Source: Pseudoflavonifractor sp. An85
GTDB taxonomy: Bacteria; Bacillota; Clostridia; Oscillospirales; Oscillospiraceae
Length of the DNA: 64,000 nt
Direction: 5' to 3'
NCBI RefSeq assembly: GCF_002161235.1
Contig: NZ_NFHE01000005.1
Span: 62,001-126,000 of the forward strand
Part shown: positions 34,237-42,803 of the stretch, piece by piece
Numbering within the stretch: position 1 is the stretch's first letter
How the letters are laid out: each line of letters begins with the position of its first letter
The notes under the pieces: model-generated
What the model was told of the DNA's origin: nothing
What the model saw: only the letters and a program-made list of their open reading frames with translations
Database searches by the model: none
Translations under genes and position numbers: made by a program

Positions 34237-34265
34237 TGCATAACCCGGGGTATCCCTCTATAATG
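34237..34265 (+). promoter_or_regulatory. promoter for the coiled-coil gene
   Basis: TTGCAT (34237-34242), 17-base spacer, TATAAT (34260-34265). Confidence 0.75.
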
Positions 34266-34298
34266 AGAGCAAGAAAGCACAGAGAAGGAGGGACCGGT

Positions 34299-35237
34299 GT
34301 GGATTACAACCAATCGTTCCAAAAACTGCTGGAAAAGATGGCGGAGGAACCAGGCCTGAAGGCCAAACGGACACAGCTGAGGCAACAACAGACGCGGTTG
34401 AAGGCCCAGGCGAAAGAGCTGGCGGAGATTCTGGAGAAGGAACAGATGGATGTACAGCGCATGGAGCGCACCAGTTTGACCTCCATCTTTTATGCGATGG
34501 TGGGAAAAAAAGAGGAGGCGCTGGATCGGGAAAAGGCCGAGGCGTATGCAGCCAAACTCAAATATGACACCGCAGCGCAACAGCTGCAAGGGGTGGAGGA
34601 AGATTTGGCCCGCGTAGAGGCCAGACTTCAGGACATAGCTTCCTGTGAGCGGGAGTATGAGCGCCTGTTGCGGGAAAAAACAGAGGCAGTGAAGGCGTCG
34701 GGAAGCCAGGAGGCCCAGCGGATTCTCCGCCTGGAACAGGAGATTGCCCAGCAACAGAGTCAAAAGCGGGAAATCCAGGAGGCGTTGTGCGCAGGTTCCC
34801 GTGCGCTGGATACGGCCCAACAGGTGCTCTCCAGCCTGGACAGTGCAAAAAACTGGGGGACCTATGATTTGCTTGGGGGTGGTGTGTTTGCTGACATGGC
34901 CAAGCACGGCCATTTGGATGATGCCCAGGATTACGTGGTGCAGCTCCAAAATCAGCTCCGCCGCTTCCGAACCGAATTGGCAGACGTGCAGGTGGATGGG
35001 AACATGCAGGTGAACGTGGAGGGATTCCTTCGGTTTGCCGACTACTTCTTTGACGGGCTGTTTGTGGACTGGACGGTTTTGGACAAAATCAAGCAGTCTC
35101 AGGCCAATGTGTGGGATACCATGGACCAAATTCAGAATGTAATGTCTCAGCTCCGCTGCATGGATGAGGCGGTGGAAGAACGCCTGTCCAATCTGGAGAA
35201 AGAAAAGGAGGATGCCGTGGTGAGTGCCCAGTTGTGA
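34299..35237 (+). CDS. coiled-coil protein of unknown function
   Basis: A 312-residue soluble protein starting at GTG (VDYNQSFQ), chosen because AAGGAGGG is 6 bases upstream. Residues 10-180 are almost continuous heptad-rich helix (KAKRTQLRQQQTRLKAQAKEL, EDLARVEARL), broken by a short FYAMVGKKEE loop. A more globular part follows (WGTYDLLGGGVFADMAKHGHLDDAQDY, then FADYFFDGLFVDW), and a last helix closes the protein. No signal peptide or membrane helix is seen. I do not recognise a family of known role. It is a single gene with promoter and terminator. Confidence 0.8.
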   Translation: MDYNQSFQKLLEKMAEEPGLKAKRTQLRQQQTRLKAQAKELAEILEKEQMDVQRMERTSLTSIFYAMVGKKEEALDREKAEAYAAKLKYDTAAQQLQGVEEDLARVEARLQDIASCEREYERLLREKTEAVKASGSQEAQRILRLEQEIAQQQSQKREIQEALCAGSRALDTAQQVLSSLDSAKNWGTYDLLGGGVFADMAKHGHLDDAQDYVVQLQNQLRRFRTELADVQVDGNMQVNVEGFLRFADYFFDGLFVDWTVLDKIKQSQANVWDTMDQIQNVMSQLRCMDEAVEERLSNLEKEKEDAVVSAQL

Positions 35238-35284
35238 AATAAGGGACATGCTATTTAGGGTTTGAGCGGTGCTGATCAGATCGT

Positions 35285-35335
35285 AATCTCCGTGGAATCG
35301 GCGCATTGGTGAGCGTCCGGTTCCACGGAGATTTT
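35285..35335 (+). terminator. terminator of the coiled-coil gene
   Basis: AATCTCCGTGGAA and TTCCACGGAGATT enclose about 23 bases, then TTTATG. Confidence 0.8.
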
Positions 35336-35440
35336 ATGCCTATTTTTTAACCTGCAGTTGAAAAAATCACAACGAAGGCGAGATACCAGGACAGAGGCAG
35401 ATGTGTTACCATACATGCAAAGGAAAGGAGGGACATGGAC

Positions 35441-36214
35441 ATGAGTGAGAAGATGGGACACCGCATCCGGCAGCTGCGCAAAGCGAAAAACATCTCTCAG
35501 GAGGTGTTGGCCCAGTTTTTAGGGGTGACGTTTCAAGCGGTGAGCAAGTGGGAAACGGGAGCGGCAATGCCGGATGTGGCATTGATTCCTGTGATTGCCT
35601 CGTTTTTTGGAGTGTCCACCGATGAACTGTTTGATTATAACCGCCTGGAATCGGCGGAAAAGGTGCGAGAAATCTGCCAAAGGGCCTATGAAATTCGAGA
35701 TAGAGACCCGGAGGGGGCCGAGGAAATTCTTCGGGAGGGACTGCGAAAGTATCCGGGCAATGACGTGATTTTGAACAACCTCCTGTACACCATGGATTCC
35801 CCACGGCGGGGCGAGGAGATAATTACCCTTTGCAAAACCCTCATTGCCAGCACCCAGGATGACGAGGTGAAATACGATGCTCTGCGTATTTTGGCCCGGA
35901 CTTACCATGAGCTGGGTCAGCAGGCCCTGGTGGCGCCTACGCTGGAGAAAATTCCAGAACTGTATTTTACCAAGTTGCAGTATATGGCGCTGTTGCTGGA
36001 AGGAGAGAAAGCCAAGAGGGCGGCTCGGCAGCACATGGGGTTGTGCTTGGTGCAGACGGTGGAGATGCTAATGGTGATGGGCCGAGGAGAAGGGGGAGAG
36101 GCATGGAAGAACATGGCGCAGCAGCTCATAACGGTGGTGCGACAGGAGATGGGTGCAGATAGTACGTTAGCCTGCGCCATGGAAGAGGCGTTGACCGCGG
36201 AGGAAACCCTGTGA
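35441..36214 (+). CDS. XRE-family regulator of the ABC pair
   Basis: A DNA-binding regulator of 257 residues. The helix-turn-helix domain is at about 6-60 (IRQLRKAKNISQEVLAQFLGVTFQAVSKWETGAAMPDVAL). A helical C-terminal region that looks TPR-like (ICQRAYEIRDRDPEGAEEILREGLRKYPGND) follows. The ATG at 35441 suits AAGGAGGG better than the one at 35435. It overlaps the next gene as GTGA, so it is co-translated with the two ABC half-transporters it probably controls. The signal could be the transported compound or a peptide. Confidence 0.9.
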   Translation: MSEKMGHRIRQLRKAKNISQEVLAQFLGVTFQAVSKWETGAAMPDVALIPVIASFFGVSTDELFDYNRLESAEKVREICQRAYEIRDRDPEGAEEILREGLRKYPGNDVILNNLLYTMDSPRRGEEIITLCKTLIASTQDDEVKYDALRILARTYHELGQQALVAPTLEKIPELYFTKLQYMALLLEGEKAKRAARQHMGLCLVQTVEMLMVMGRGEGGEAWKNMAQQLITVVRQEMGADSTLACAMEEALTAEETL

Positions 36215-37758
36215 GAGAGAAGTCTTTGGCCCGGCATTTTTCTCGGTCCGTGGGACTGGGGGCATGCTACAATCTGGGGAAATTCTCCATCCAACTGGCG
36301 TGTGGCTACCTGGTATCCCAACTCCTGGCCGGTGTCATGGAAAGGAGGCTGGGAGAGTGGATGCCTTTGGGGATGGGAATCCTGATTCTGCTGATGTGTA
36401 GCGTGCTTCCACTGTACTGCCTCAAACAAGCATATGCCAAAGCCATGGCCTGGGAGGCGCAGAGCTTTCGAGGGTGCTTGTACACTGGAGTGCTCCACAG
36501 AAGGATACCTATCCATAGTCGGGGAGAGTTGGAAGTGAAACTGCGCCGGGACACCCAGGCGATCATTTCGTTTTGGGAGCAATGCTGGCCCAACGCCCTT
36601 GGGGGTAGCATCATCCTTTTGATATCCACAATGGGGCTGATCTGGATGGATGGTAGAGTTGGAGCACTGTTTTTTGCCATCAATCTGGTGCAGCTACTCC
36701 CCATCTTGGCCTATGAAGGTTGGGCCAGGAACATCCACAACGCCACCTGTCAGGCGGAAGAAGACTTGTCCACGTGGATGCTGGAGGGATACCATGGCGC
36801 CCATGTATTAAAGTGCTACGGAGTGCAAAGTTGGTATCTCAACCGCTTTTATCAGCTGGAGAAACGCGTCATGAACTGGGGCTACCGGGCGGAGGGAGCT
36901 GTCACCGCGGAACAGGTAGTGTTTCAGGCCATAGATAGCCTGTTGAACTACGGAAGCTATGTGATGTTGGGGTTGTTTGTTCTCTACGGCGGACTGCCTG
37001 TGTCCAAGTTGCCTCTTTTGATGATTTTGGCGGGATATCTCTTTTCCTCTATGAGCGCAGTGTTTCCCTGGTGGTTGGAGCGAGCAAAGTACCAAGAAGC
37101 TTGGCGGAGGCTGGGCTGGAAAACGGAAACGGAAGGAAACGGTTTGGAGCCTCTGGGAGTGGAACGGATGGTGCTGAGCTGCCAGAAGGTAAGCAAAGCT
37201 TTCGGAGAACGGCAGGTCTTGACAGGAATATCGCTGAAAATCGAAATGGGGCAGCGGGTATTGCTTCGAGGAGAAAACGGAAGTGGAAAATCCACTTTGC
37301 TGCGTATTCTATTAGGGTTGGAAGGGCCGGACAGAGGTGTCGTGTCCTTGGGGGTAGATCGAACACGCATTTCCTACGTTCTGCAAGAGGAGGCTCAGAC
37401 CAATTTGTCGGTGGAAGACTTGGCGCAGGTGTTACAGCAGAGCCCGGGAATGGACGGGCAGGCACTGCGCCGACACATGGAGCGGTTTGGCCTGAACTCC
37501 TGTGGGAATCAACCTTTGTCCCAGCTGTCCGGCGGACAGCAAAAACGGTTTTTCCTGTCTGCGACTTTGGCAAAGTCTTGTGATGTGCTGATTTTGGATG
37601 AACCCATCAATCATTTGGATGTGGACAGTATGGCATATCTCACGGAGATGTTGCAGTCCTATACAGGAACATTGGTGGTGTGTACGCACATGGCATGGCC
37701 GGGAATGGCGTGGGACCAAGTGGTGGAATTGAAGGGAGGTGTAACCCTTGGAGGGTGA
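36211..37758 (+). CDS. ABC half-transporter, first of pair
   Basis: An exporter-fold ABC protein of 515 residues with a GTG start inside the stop of the regulator. The membrane region is about 1-300, somewhat short. The ATPase has Walker A GENGSGKST, signature LSGGQQKRFFLSATL, Walker B DVLILDEPINHLD and a His in the switch position (VVCTHMAW). The ATPase is compact, with a shortened distance between Walker A and signature. It acts with the following gene as a heterodimer, probably exporting a peptide, antibiotic or lipid. Confidence 0.85.
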   Translation: MREKSLARHFSRSVGLGACYNLGKFSIQLACGYLVSQLLAGVMERRLGEWMPLGMGILILLMCSVLPLYCLKQAYAKAMAWEAQSFRGCLYTGVLHRRIPIHSRGELEVKLRRDTQAIISFWEQCWPNALGGSIILLISTMGLIWMDGRVGALFFAINLVQLLPILAYEGWARNIHNATCQAEEDLSTWMLEGYHGAHVLKCYGVQSWYLNRFYQLEKRVMNWGYRAEGAVTAEQVVFQAIDSLLNYGSYVMLGLFVLYGGLPVSKLPLLMILAGYLFSSMSAVFPWWLERAKYQEAWRRLGWKTETEGNGLEPLGVERMVLSCQKVSKAFGERQVLTGISLKIEMGQRVLLRGENGSGKSTLLRILLGLEGPDRGVVSLGVDRTRISYVLQEEAQTNLSVEDLAQVLQQSPGMDGQALRRHMERFGLNSCGNQPLSQLSGGQQKRFFLSATLAKSCDVLILDEPINHLDVDSMAYLTEMLQSYTGTLVVCTHMAWPGMAWDQVVELKGGVTLGG

Positions 37759-39403
37759 GTATTTCGGACCTTCCATCCAGCACCAGAGACAGGCTATGCG
37801 CTGGGATTGCGCCAAGTTGATGGCGTGTGTGATCGTGGTGGCATGTTTGGAGTGCCTGCTTACCCTTGCCGCCCCTACGTTGGCCTCCTTGTGGCTGGGT
37901 AATATGGCAGATGCGCTGCTAAATCTGGACGTCCCAGCCATCCGGCAAGGATTCCTACCCTTTTTGGGGGCCATCGTGGTGACGGTATTGGTGGTGCCCG
38001 GCATGACCTTGATAAAAAATCTCTTGCTTACCCGCCAAGGCACGGCCTACGATGTCTTTCTCATGAATCGTACGTTGCGCATGCCTCACTGGGATTTGCA
38101 CCGAGTGCCATCCGTAGAGTTTCTCCATCGCATGGAGGTGGATCGGACCATGTACTACCTCGCAGTGGTGCGACTGCTGGCCCTTCCTCCAGCTTTGATG
38201 GTGTATGGAATCTGGCTAGCGGTGCTCTGGAGTGAGATGGTGGGCTGCGTATGTTTTTTCCTCTGGGTGTTGGGGCTGGCTGGACTTCCGGTGGTCTATG
38301 AAGTGTGGTTTGCCCGTCGGCAGGCCAAATTAAACCAACAGACATCCGAATACGAAGGGGAACGGCTCCAGATGGAGTTGGAGCTGTTGAGTTTACGGGA
38401 TTTCAGCAAAGGATTTGAACTTAATTCTTTTCTGGTTCAACGGTTACGCCGCATGTTTGAAGACTACTGGCAACACACAGGCCAGGAAACTTGCTGCAAA
38501 ACTGCGCTGGGTCAGATGCTGCAATTTCTATGCACCTATGGCAGCCAAATAGGGTGTCTTTTGGTGGGTGCCGTCCTAGTTGCGTGGGGCCAGATGGACG
38601 TGGGCGGCATTTTGGGCGGCTATCTGCTCCTTCCCACCCTCCAACGGGGATGGGAAACGGTGAAACAGGTGGTGGTGGATGGAAAACAGGAGAAAACATA
38701 CGGAGTACGTATGGCGTATTTCTACCAGGAGCCGGAACAGGAGCCTGACGACCCATGCCAGAAGGCTGTGGAGAAACTGGTGGTGGAGGATGTGAGTTTT
38801 TCCTACGGGGCTCAGCCGGTGCTATCCCACTTGAATCTAACCTTGGAAGCAGAGAAAAACGTCCAGCTATCCGGTCCAAATGGGTGTGGGAAATCCACGT
38901 TGGCCAGCCTCATAGCTGGGGTCTGTCAGCCGGACACCGGACGCCTGGTAGATGAACAGGGCCACGAACTCTCCCTTGGGCGACTTCGCCGGCAGGTGGC
39001 TTTCCAGGAGCAACAGGGCGTAGTGTTTTCGGGTACGGTTTGGGAAAACCTATGTTTGCCTCGGGAGAAAGCACAGGCAGCAATTCAGCTGCTGACCGAA
39101 TTGGGATTCACCAAACCCTTGCATGATCTCATTGAGCCAGATGGAAAAAATATATCGCCCGGTGAGCGAAAAAAGATATTGCTGACCCGGGCCCTTCTTC
39201 AGGATACCCCGTTTCTTGTGCTGGATGAGCCGTTGAACCACTTGGATTCCCAGGCCCAGTCGGCTTTGATGTGCCGGCTGGAAGCACGAGGTGGGGGCGT
39301 GGTCATCATCTCCCACCACGGAGACTTCACTGACCGCTTGTCGCTAAAAAAAGTTTTGCTGGGCGATGACCGTGCTTCGGTGTGGAAAAGTATGGAATGT
39401 TGA
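37748..39403 (+). CDS. ABC half-transporter, second of pair, unusual signature
   Basis: An ABC half-transporter of 551 residues. The TTG start at 37748 is supported by GGGAGGTG 7 bases upstream and an 11-base overlap with the previous gene. The membrane domain is about 15-310, and the ATPase has Walker A GPNGCGKST and Walker B FLVLDEPLNHLD. The signature reads ISPGERKKILLTRAL, where Pro replaces the first Gly of the usual SGGQ/SGGE. That may make one of the two ATP sites degenerate, as in several heterodimeric exporters. The H-loop (ISHHGDF) is present. The substrate is unknown. Confidence 0.85.
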   Translation: MEGEYFGPSIQHQRQAMRWDCAKLMACVIVVACLECLLTLAAPTLASLWLGNMADALLNLDVPAIRQGFLPFLGAIVVTVLVVPGMTLIKNLLLTRQGTAYDVFLMNRTLRMPHWDLHRVPSVEFLHRMEVDRTMYYLAVVRLLALPPALMVYGIWLAVLWSEMVGCVCFFLWVLGLAGLPVVYEVWFARRQAKLNQQTSEYEGERLQMELELLSLRDFSKGFELNSFLVQRLRRMFEDYWQHTGQETCCKTALGQMLQFLCTYGSQIGCLLVGAVLVAWGQMDVGGILGGYLLLPTLQRGWETVKQVVVDGKQEKTYGVRMAYFYQEPEQEPDDPCQKAVEKLVVEDVSFSYGAQPVLSHLNLTLEAEKNVQLSGPNGCGKSTLASLIAGVCQPDTGRLVDEQGHELSLGRLRRQVAFQEQQGVVFSGTVWENLCLPREKAQAAIQLLTELGFTKPLHDLIEPDGKNISPGERKKILLTRALLQDTPFLVLDEPLNHLDSQAQSALMCRLEARGGGVVIISHHGDFTDRLSLKKVLLGDDRASVWKSMEC

Positions 39404-39423
39404 TTTTTTCCAGATAAAATGAC

Positions 39424-39452
39424 GAATATAAAACCGCCAGATGCTCAAACTA
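39424..39452 (+). promoter_or_regulatory. candidate sigma-G promoter of the SASP gene
   Basis: GAATA (39424-39428), 17-base spacer, CAAACTA (39446-39452), close to the forespore sigma-G consensus. No good housekeeping promoter is seen here. Confidence 0.5.
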
Positions 39453-39497
39453 TGCTCGGATTCCAAATCCAACACAAGTTTGAAGGAGGACAACGAT

Positions 39498-39701
39498 ATG
39501 TCTAGCAACAACAGTTCTAACAAGCTGGTGGTTCCCGGCGCCCGTGAGGCCATGGATAAGTTCAAGATGGAGGCTGCCAACGAGGTTGGCGTGAATCTGA
39601 AGGCTGGCTACAACGGCGATCTCACCAGCCGTCAGGCCGGTTCCGTGGGCGGCCAGATGGTCAAGAAGATGATTGAGGCCTACGAGAACGGCCTGAAGTA
39701 A
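39498..39701 (+). CDS. alpha/beta-type small acid-soluble spore protein
   Basis: A 67-residue SASP that coats and protects DNA in the dormant spore. It holds the germination protease region (NEVGVNLK, with the conserved Glu) and the family C-terminal block YNGDLTSRQAGSVGGQMVKKMIEAYE. AAGGAGG lies 8 bases before the ATG. This shows that the organism makes endospores. It has its own candidate sigma-G promoter and a strong terminator. Confidence 0.97.
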   Translation: MSSNNSSNKLVVPGAREAMDKFKMEAANEVGVNLKAGYNGDLTSRQAGSVGGQMVKKMIEAYENGLK

Positions 39702-39723
39702 TAGCAGTATCAGAAAACAGCGA

Positions 39724-39763
39724 GACCCGTGGGGCGATGGATATCGCACCCACGGGTCTTTCC
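39724..39763 (+). terminator. SASP terminator
   Basis: AGACCCGTGGG and CCCACGGGTCT with an inner GCGAT/ATCGC pairing, then TTCC. It may also serve the converging ZIP gene. Confidence 0.85.
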
Positions 39764-39778
39764 TGTATATTACTCTCG

Positions 39779-40564
39779 TTACCCCAGAGCCACATCCAAG
39801 GCCATCATCAGGGTAAAGCCCACGGCGAAACAGACCGTGCCCACGTTGGAGTGTTTACCGGTGGACATTTCGGGGATCAGCTCTTCCACCACCACATACA
39901 TCATGGCGCCAGCGGCAAAACTCAGGGCGTAGGGGAGGATGGGGACCAACACCCAGGCCAGAGCGATGGTCAGGATGGCGCCCAAAGGCTCCACCGCTCC
40001 GGACAACACGCCGTAGACAAAGGAGCGCGGCTTGCTCATGCCACCGGCGCGCAAGGGCATGGAGATGATAGCCCCTTCGGGGAAGTTCTGGATGGCGATG
40101 CCCAGGGACAGAGCCAGAGCACCAGCCAGGGAAATACCTTGGGTGCCTGTGAGCAAACCAGCGTAGACGGCGCCCACTGCCATGCCTTCCGGGAGATTGT
40201 GAAGAGCGACGGCCAGGGTGAGCATGGTGGATTTCCCCAAGTTGGTATGAGGGCCTTCTGCCTGCGGGCTGTTGCGGTGCAAGTGTGGGATGATATGATC
40301 CAGGAGCAACAAAAACAAAACTCCCAGCCAAAACCCCACTACAGCGGGGACAAAGGCCCATTGGCCCAGATGGGCGGATTGCTCCATGGCAGGCACCAGC
40401 AAACTCCAGATGGAAGCGGCCACCATGACACCGGCGGCAAAGCCGGTCAAGGAACGTTGGACCATGTCGCTGAGGTGCTTGCCCATGAAAAACACACAGG
40501 CGGACCCCAGGGCGGTACCCACAAAGGGGATCATCAGACCGTTAAATATCTCAAAATTAGACAT
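39779..40564 (-). CDS. ZIP-family divalent metal transporter
   Basis: A 261-residue membrane protein with eight predicted helices. The two metal-binding helices are clear: ALHNLPEGMAVG and AIQNFPEGAIISMPL (HNLPEG and QNFPEG), followed by EPLGAI. A His-containing loop, DHIIPHLHRNSPQAEGPH, lies between helices 3 and 4. ZupT-like proteins bring in Zn2+, Fe2+, Mn2+ or Co2+. Its leader holds a TTAG-N6-CTAA palindrome and a small terminator, so it is probably under the same metal regulator as the ABC and DUF4405-like loci. Confidence 0.92.
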   Translation of the reverse strand: MSNFEIFNGLMIPFVGTALGSACVFFMGKHLSDMVQRSLTGFAAGVMVAASIWSLLVPAMEQSAHLGQWAFVPAVVGFWLGVLFLLLLDHIIPHLHRNSPQAEGPHTNLGKSTMLTLAVALHNLPEGMAVGAVYAGLLTGTQGISLAGALALSLGIAIQNFPEGAIISMPLRAGGMSKPRSFVYGVLSGAVEPLGAILTIALAWVLVPILPYALSFAAGAMMYVVVEELIPEMSTGKHSNVGTVCFAVGFTLMMALDVALG

Positions 40565-40585
40565 AGAACTCTCCTTTGTGACAAG

Positions 40586-40599
40586 TTAGGGAAAGCTAA
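40586..40599. promoter_or_regulatory. TTAG-N6-CTAA operator in the ZIP leader
   Basis: AGTTAG-GGAAAG-CTAACT (40584-40601), with 6-bp arms, about 25 bases upstream of the ZIP start and downstream of the promoter, so a bound protein would act as a roadblock. Confidence 0.65.
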
Positions 40600-40611
40600 C
40601 TGGTCGGGTGA

Positions 40612-40640
40612 ATCAAAAGCCTGGGCTGAGACAGGCTTTT
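40612..40640 (-). terminator. leader terminator ahead of the ZIP gene
   Basis: On the minus strand AAAAGCCTG and CAGGCTTTT with an 8-base loop, in the transcript between promoter and ZIP start. It could attenuate, but the T tract is short. Confidence 0.5.
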
Positions 40641-40646
40641 AAATAT

Positions 40647-40676
40647 ATTCTAGCACGGAGGTAGGAAATATGTCAA
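40647..40676 (-). promoter_or_regulatory. promoter of the ZIP gene
   Basis: On the minus strand TTGACA (40671-40676), 18-base spacer, TAGAAT (40647-40652). Confidence 0.7.
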
Positions 40677-40691
40677 GAAAAAGGAAAAGTG

Positions 40692-40719
40692 AAAAGAGGC
40701 CGCATTTGCGACCTCTTTT
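40692..40719. terminator. glmM terminator
   Basis: AAAAGAGG and CCTCTTTT with an inner CGCA/TGCG pairing. It sits just past the glmM stop on the minus strand. Confidence 0.85.
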
Positions 40720-40743
40720 CGTAAATTAAGTCATGAAATGGGA

Positions 40744-42108
40744 TTAAATGGCGTGGCCCTTGGCGATGACCACATCGACCACCTGCTGGGCCAGTGTCTG
40801 GCATTGATCGTGGTCGGGGGCCTCCACCATCACGCGAATGAGGGGTTCGGTACCGGACTCCCGCACCAAAATGCGGCCGGTATCGCCCAGAGTTTCCGCC
40901 ACGGCGGACACGGCGGCCTGCACGTCGACATCGTCCTGAGCGGTCTTCTTGTCGTGTACACGGACGTTAATGAGCACCTGGGGATAGATGGTCACGGGGG
41001 CGGCCAGCTCAGCCAGAGACTTGCCCTGGGACAGCATGGCTTCCATAATCATCAGAGCGGTGAGAATGCCGTCGCCGGTGCGGGCGTGCTGGCTGAAGAT
41101 GATGTGGCCGGACTGTTCGCCGCCCAAACAATGGCCATTCTTGACCATATTCTCGTATACATATTTGTCACCAACAGCGGTTTTCTCATAGGAGATACCC
41201 ACTTCGTCCAGGGCCTTATACAGACCGAAGTTGGACATGACAGTGGTCACTACGGTGTTGTTGGCCAGCTGGCCGACGCTCTTGAGGTAGCAGCCATAGA
41301 GATACATGATGTGGTCGCCGGTGACTACGTTGCCGTTCTCGTCCACAGCCAGACAGCGGTCGGCGTCACCGTCAAAGGCAAAGCCCACGTCCATGTGATT
41401 TTCCACCACATACTTCTGCAAAGCGCCGATGTGGGTGGAGCCGGCATCCAAGTTGATGTTCAGGCCATCGGGATTGGCGTGAATGGTGTGTACCTCAGCA
41501 CCCAGGGCCTCGAACACCTGGGGACCAAGTTTCCAAGCACTGCCGTTGGCACAGTCCAGGGCTACGCGCTTGCCCTGAAAGGAGTGCTTGGCCAGGGAGA
41601 TGAGGTGCTTGGCGTAGTTGTCCCGGCCCTCCTCGTCGTCGATGATGCAACCGATGGCATCCTCGCTGGCCATGGGCAACTGGGGCAGAGCCTCACCGTC
41701 CAGCGCCAGCTTGCCATCCAGATAGTCCTCCACCAAAGAGATGACTCCCTCGTCCATCTTTTCGCCGTCGCCGTTGATGAGTTTGATACCGTTGTCATAG
41801 AAGGGGTTGTGGGAGGCACTGATCATCACGCCGCAGTCGTAGCAGCCCCGGGAGGCCACGTAGGATACAGAAGGGGTGGTGGTGACGTGCAGCAGGTGTA
41901 CATCTGCGCCAGAGGCGGCCATACCGGCGCTGATGGCATATTCCAGCATATAGCTGGAGCGGCGGGTGTCCTTACCCACCACAATGGTGGCTCGGTGCTT
42001 CCGGCCATAGTAGTAGCCCAGAAAACGGCCAATCTGATAGGCGTGGTCGGCGGTGAGGCCTACACCGGCCTTGCCGCGGAACCCGTCCGTTCCAAAATAC
42101 TTACCCAT
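40744..42108 (-). CDS. glmM: phosphoglucosamine mutase
   Basis: A cytoplasmic mutase of 454 residues turning glucosamine 6-phosphate into glucosamine 1-phosphate for peptidoglycan precursors. The active serine is in MISASHNPFYDNGIK, the metal-binding loop is FDGDADRCL, the sugar-binding loop is GGEQSGH, and the phosphate-binding end is VRESGTEPLIRVM. The ATG at 42108 begins the conserved MGKYFGTDGFRG; an ATG 21 bases earlier is possible. It follows the beta-helix gene by 32 bases. Confidence 0.96.
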   Translation of the reverse strand: MGKYFGTDGFRGKAGVGLTADHAYQIGRFLGYYYGRKHRATIVVGKDTRRSSYMLEYAISAGMAASGADVHLLHVTTTPSVSYVASRGCYDCGVMISASHNPFYDNGIKLINGDGEKMDEGVISLVEDYLDGKLALDGEALPQLPMASEDAIGCIIDDEEGRDNYAKHLISLAKHSFQGKRVALDCANGSAWKLGPQVFEALGAEVHTIHANPDGLNINLDAGSTHIGALQKYVVENHMDVGFAFDGDADRCLAVDENGNVVTGDHIMYLYGCYLKSVGQLANNTVVTTVMSNFGLYKALDEVGISYEKTAVGDKYVYENMVKNGHCLGGEQSGHIIFSQHARTGDGILTALMIMEAMLSQGKSLAELAAPVTIYPQVLINVRVHDKKTAQDDVDVQAAVSAVAETLGDTGRILVRESGTEPLIRVMVEAPDHDQCQTLAQQVVDVVIAKGHAI

Positions 42109-42140
42109 GCGTTGTTCCTCTCTTTCCATTGGGGAATGAA

Positions 42141-42803
42141 TTAACCCTGTCGGGTGGTGATGTGATCTTTGTCCTTATAGATGCTGTTCTGGGGGATGAC
42201 ACCGCGCACGCAGCTGGTGGGGTAGACGCTGGTGTGGCGGCCCAGAATGGTGCCAGGGTTGAGCACCGAGTTGCAGCCCACTTCCACGAAGTCACCCAGC
42301 ATGGCGCCTACTTTCTTGCGGCCCGTCTCCAGCAGTTCCTCGCCCTTGATGACCACCAAGGTCTTATCGGACTTCACGTTGGAGGTAATAGAGCCAGCGC
42401 CCATGTGGCTCTTATAGCCCAGAATGGAGTCACCTACATAATTGTAGTGGGGAACTTGGACCCCGTCAAAGAGAATGACATTTTTCAGCTCCACCGAGTT
42501 GCCCACCACGCAGCCCTCGCCCACCAGAGCGGAACCGCGGATGAAAGCGCCGTGGCGCACCTCTGTGTTGGGGCCGATGATGCACGGAGCGCCCAGGTAG
42601 GCAGAGGGCATGACCTTGGCGGTACGGTGTATCCATACCTGGGGCTGGGGCTGGTCGTATTCCTCCGGGGACAAGGTGCTGCCCAGGGAGAGAATGAACT
42701 GAGAAATGCCCTCCAACGCCTGCCAGGGATATTCAAACTGCCCCAGATACTCTGCAGCAGCGGTATGCGAGAGGTCAAAAAGATCTTGAATTTTCACATC
42801 CAT
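42141..42803 (-). CDS. left-handed beta-helix acyltransferase-like protein (GlmU C-terminal-like)
   Basis: A 220-residue protein. A short helical start (about 1-55) precedes hexapeptide repeats of the left-handed beta-helix fold (AKVMPSAYLGAPCIIGPNTEVRHG, then LGDFVEVGCNSVLNPGTILGRHTSVYP). It resembles the acetyltransferase half of GlmU, and clostridial relatives are often labelled UDP-N-acetylglucosamine pyrophosphorylase, but the nucleotidyltransferase half and its LAAGxGTRM motif are absent. Lying directly before glmM, it may act on glucosamine 1-phosphate. GGAGG is 9 bases before the ATG. Confidence 0.8.
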   Translation of the reverse strand: MDVKIQDLFDLSHTAAAEYLGQFEYPWQALEGISQFILSLGSTLSPEEYDQPQPQVWIHRTAKVMPSAYLGAPCIIGPNTEVRHGAFIRGSALVGEGCVVGNSVELKNVILFDGVQVPHYNYVGDSILGYKSHMGAGSITSNVKSDKTLVVIKGEELLETGRKKVGAMLGDFVEVGCNSVLNPGTILGRHTSVYPTSCVRGVIPQNSIYKDKDHITTRQG

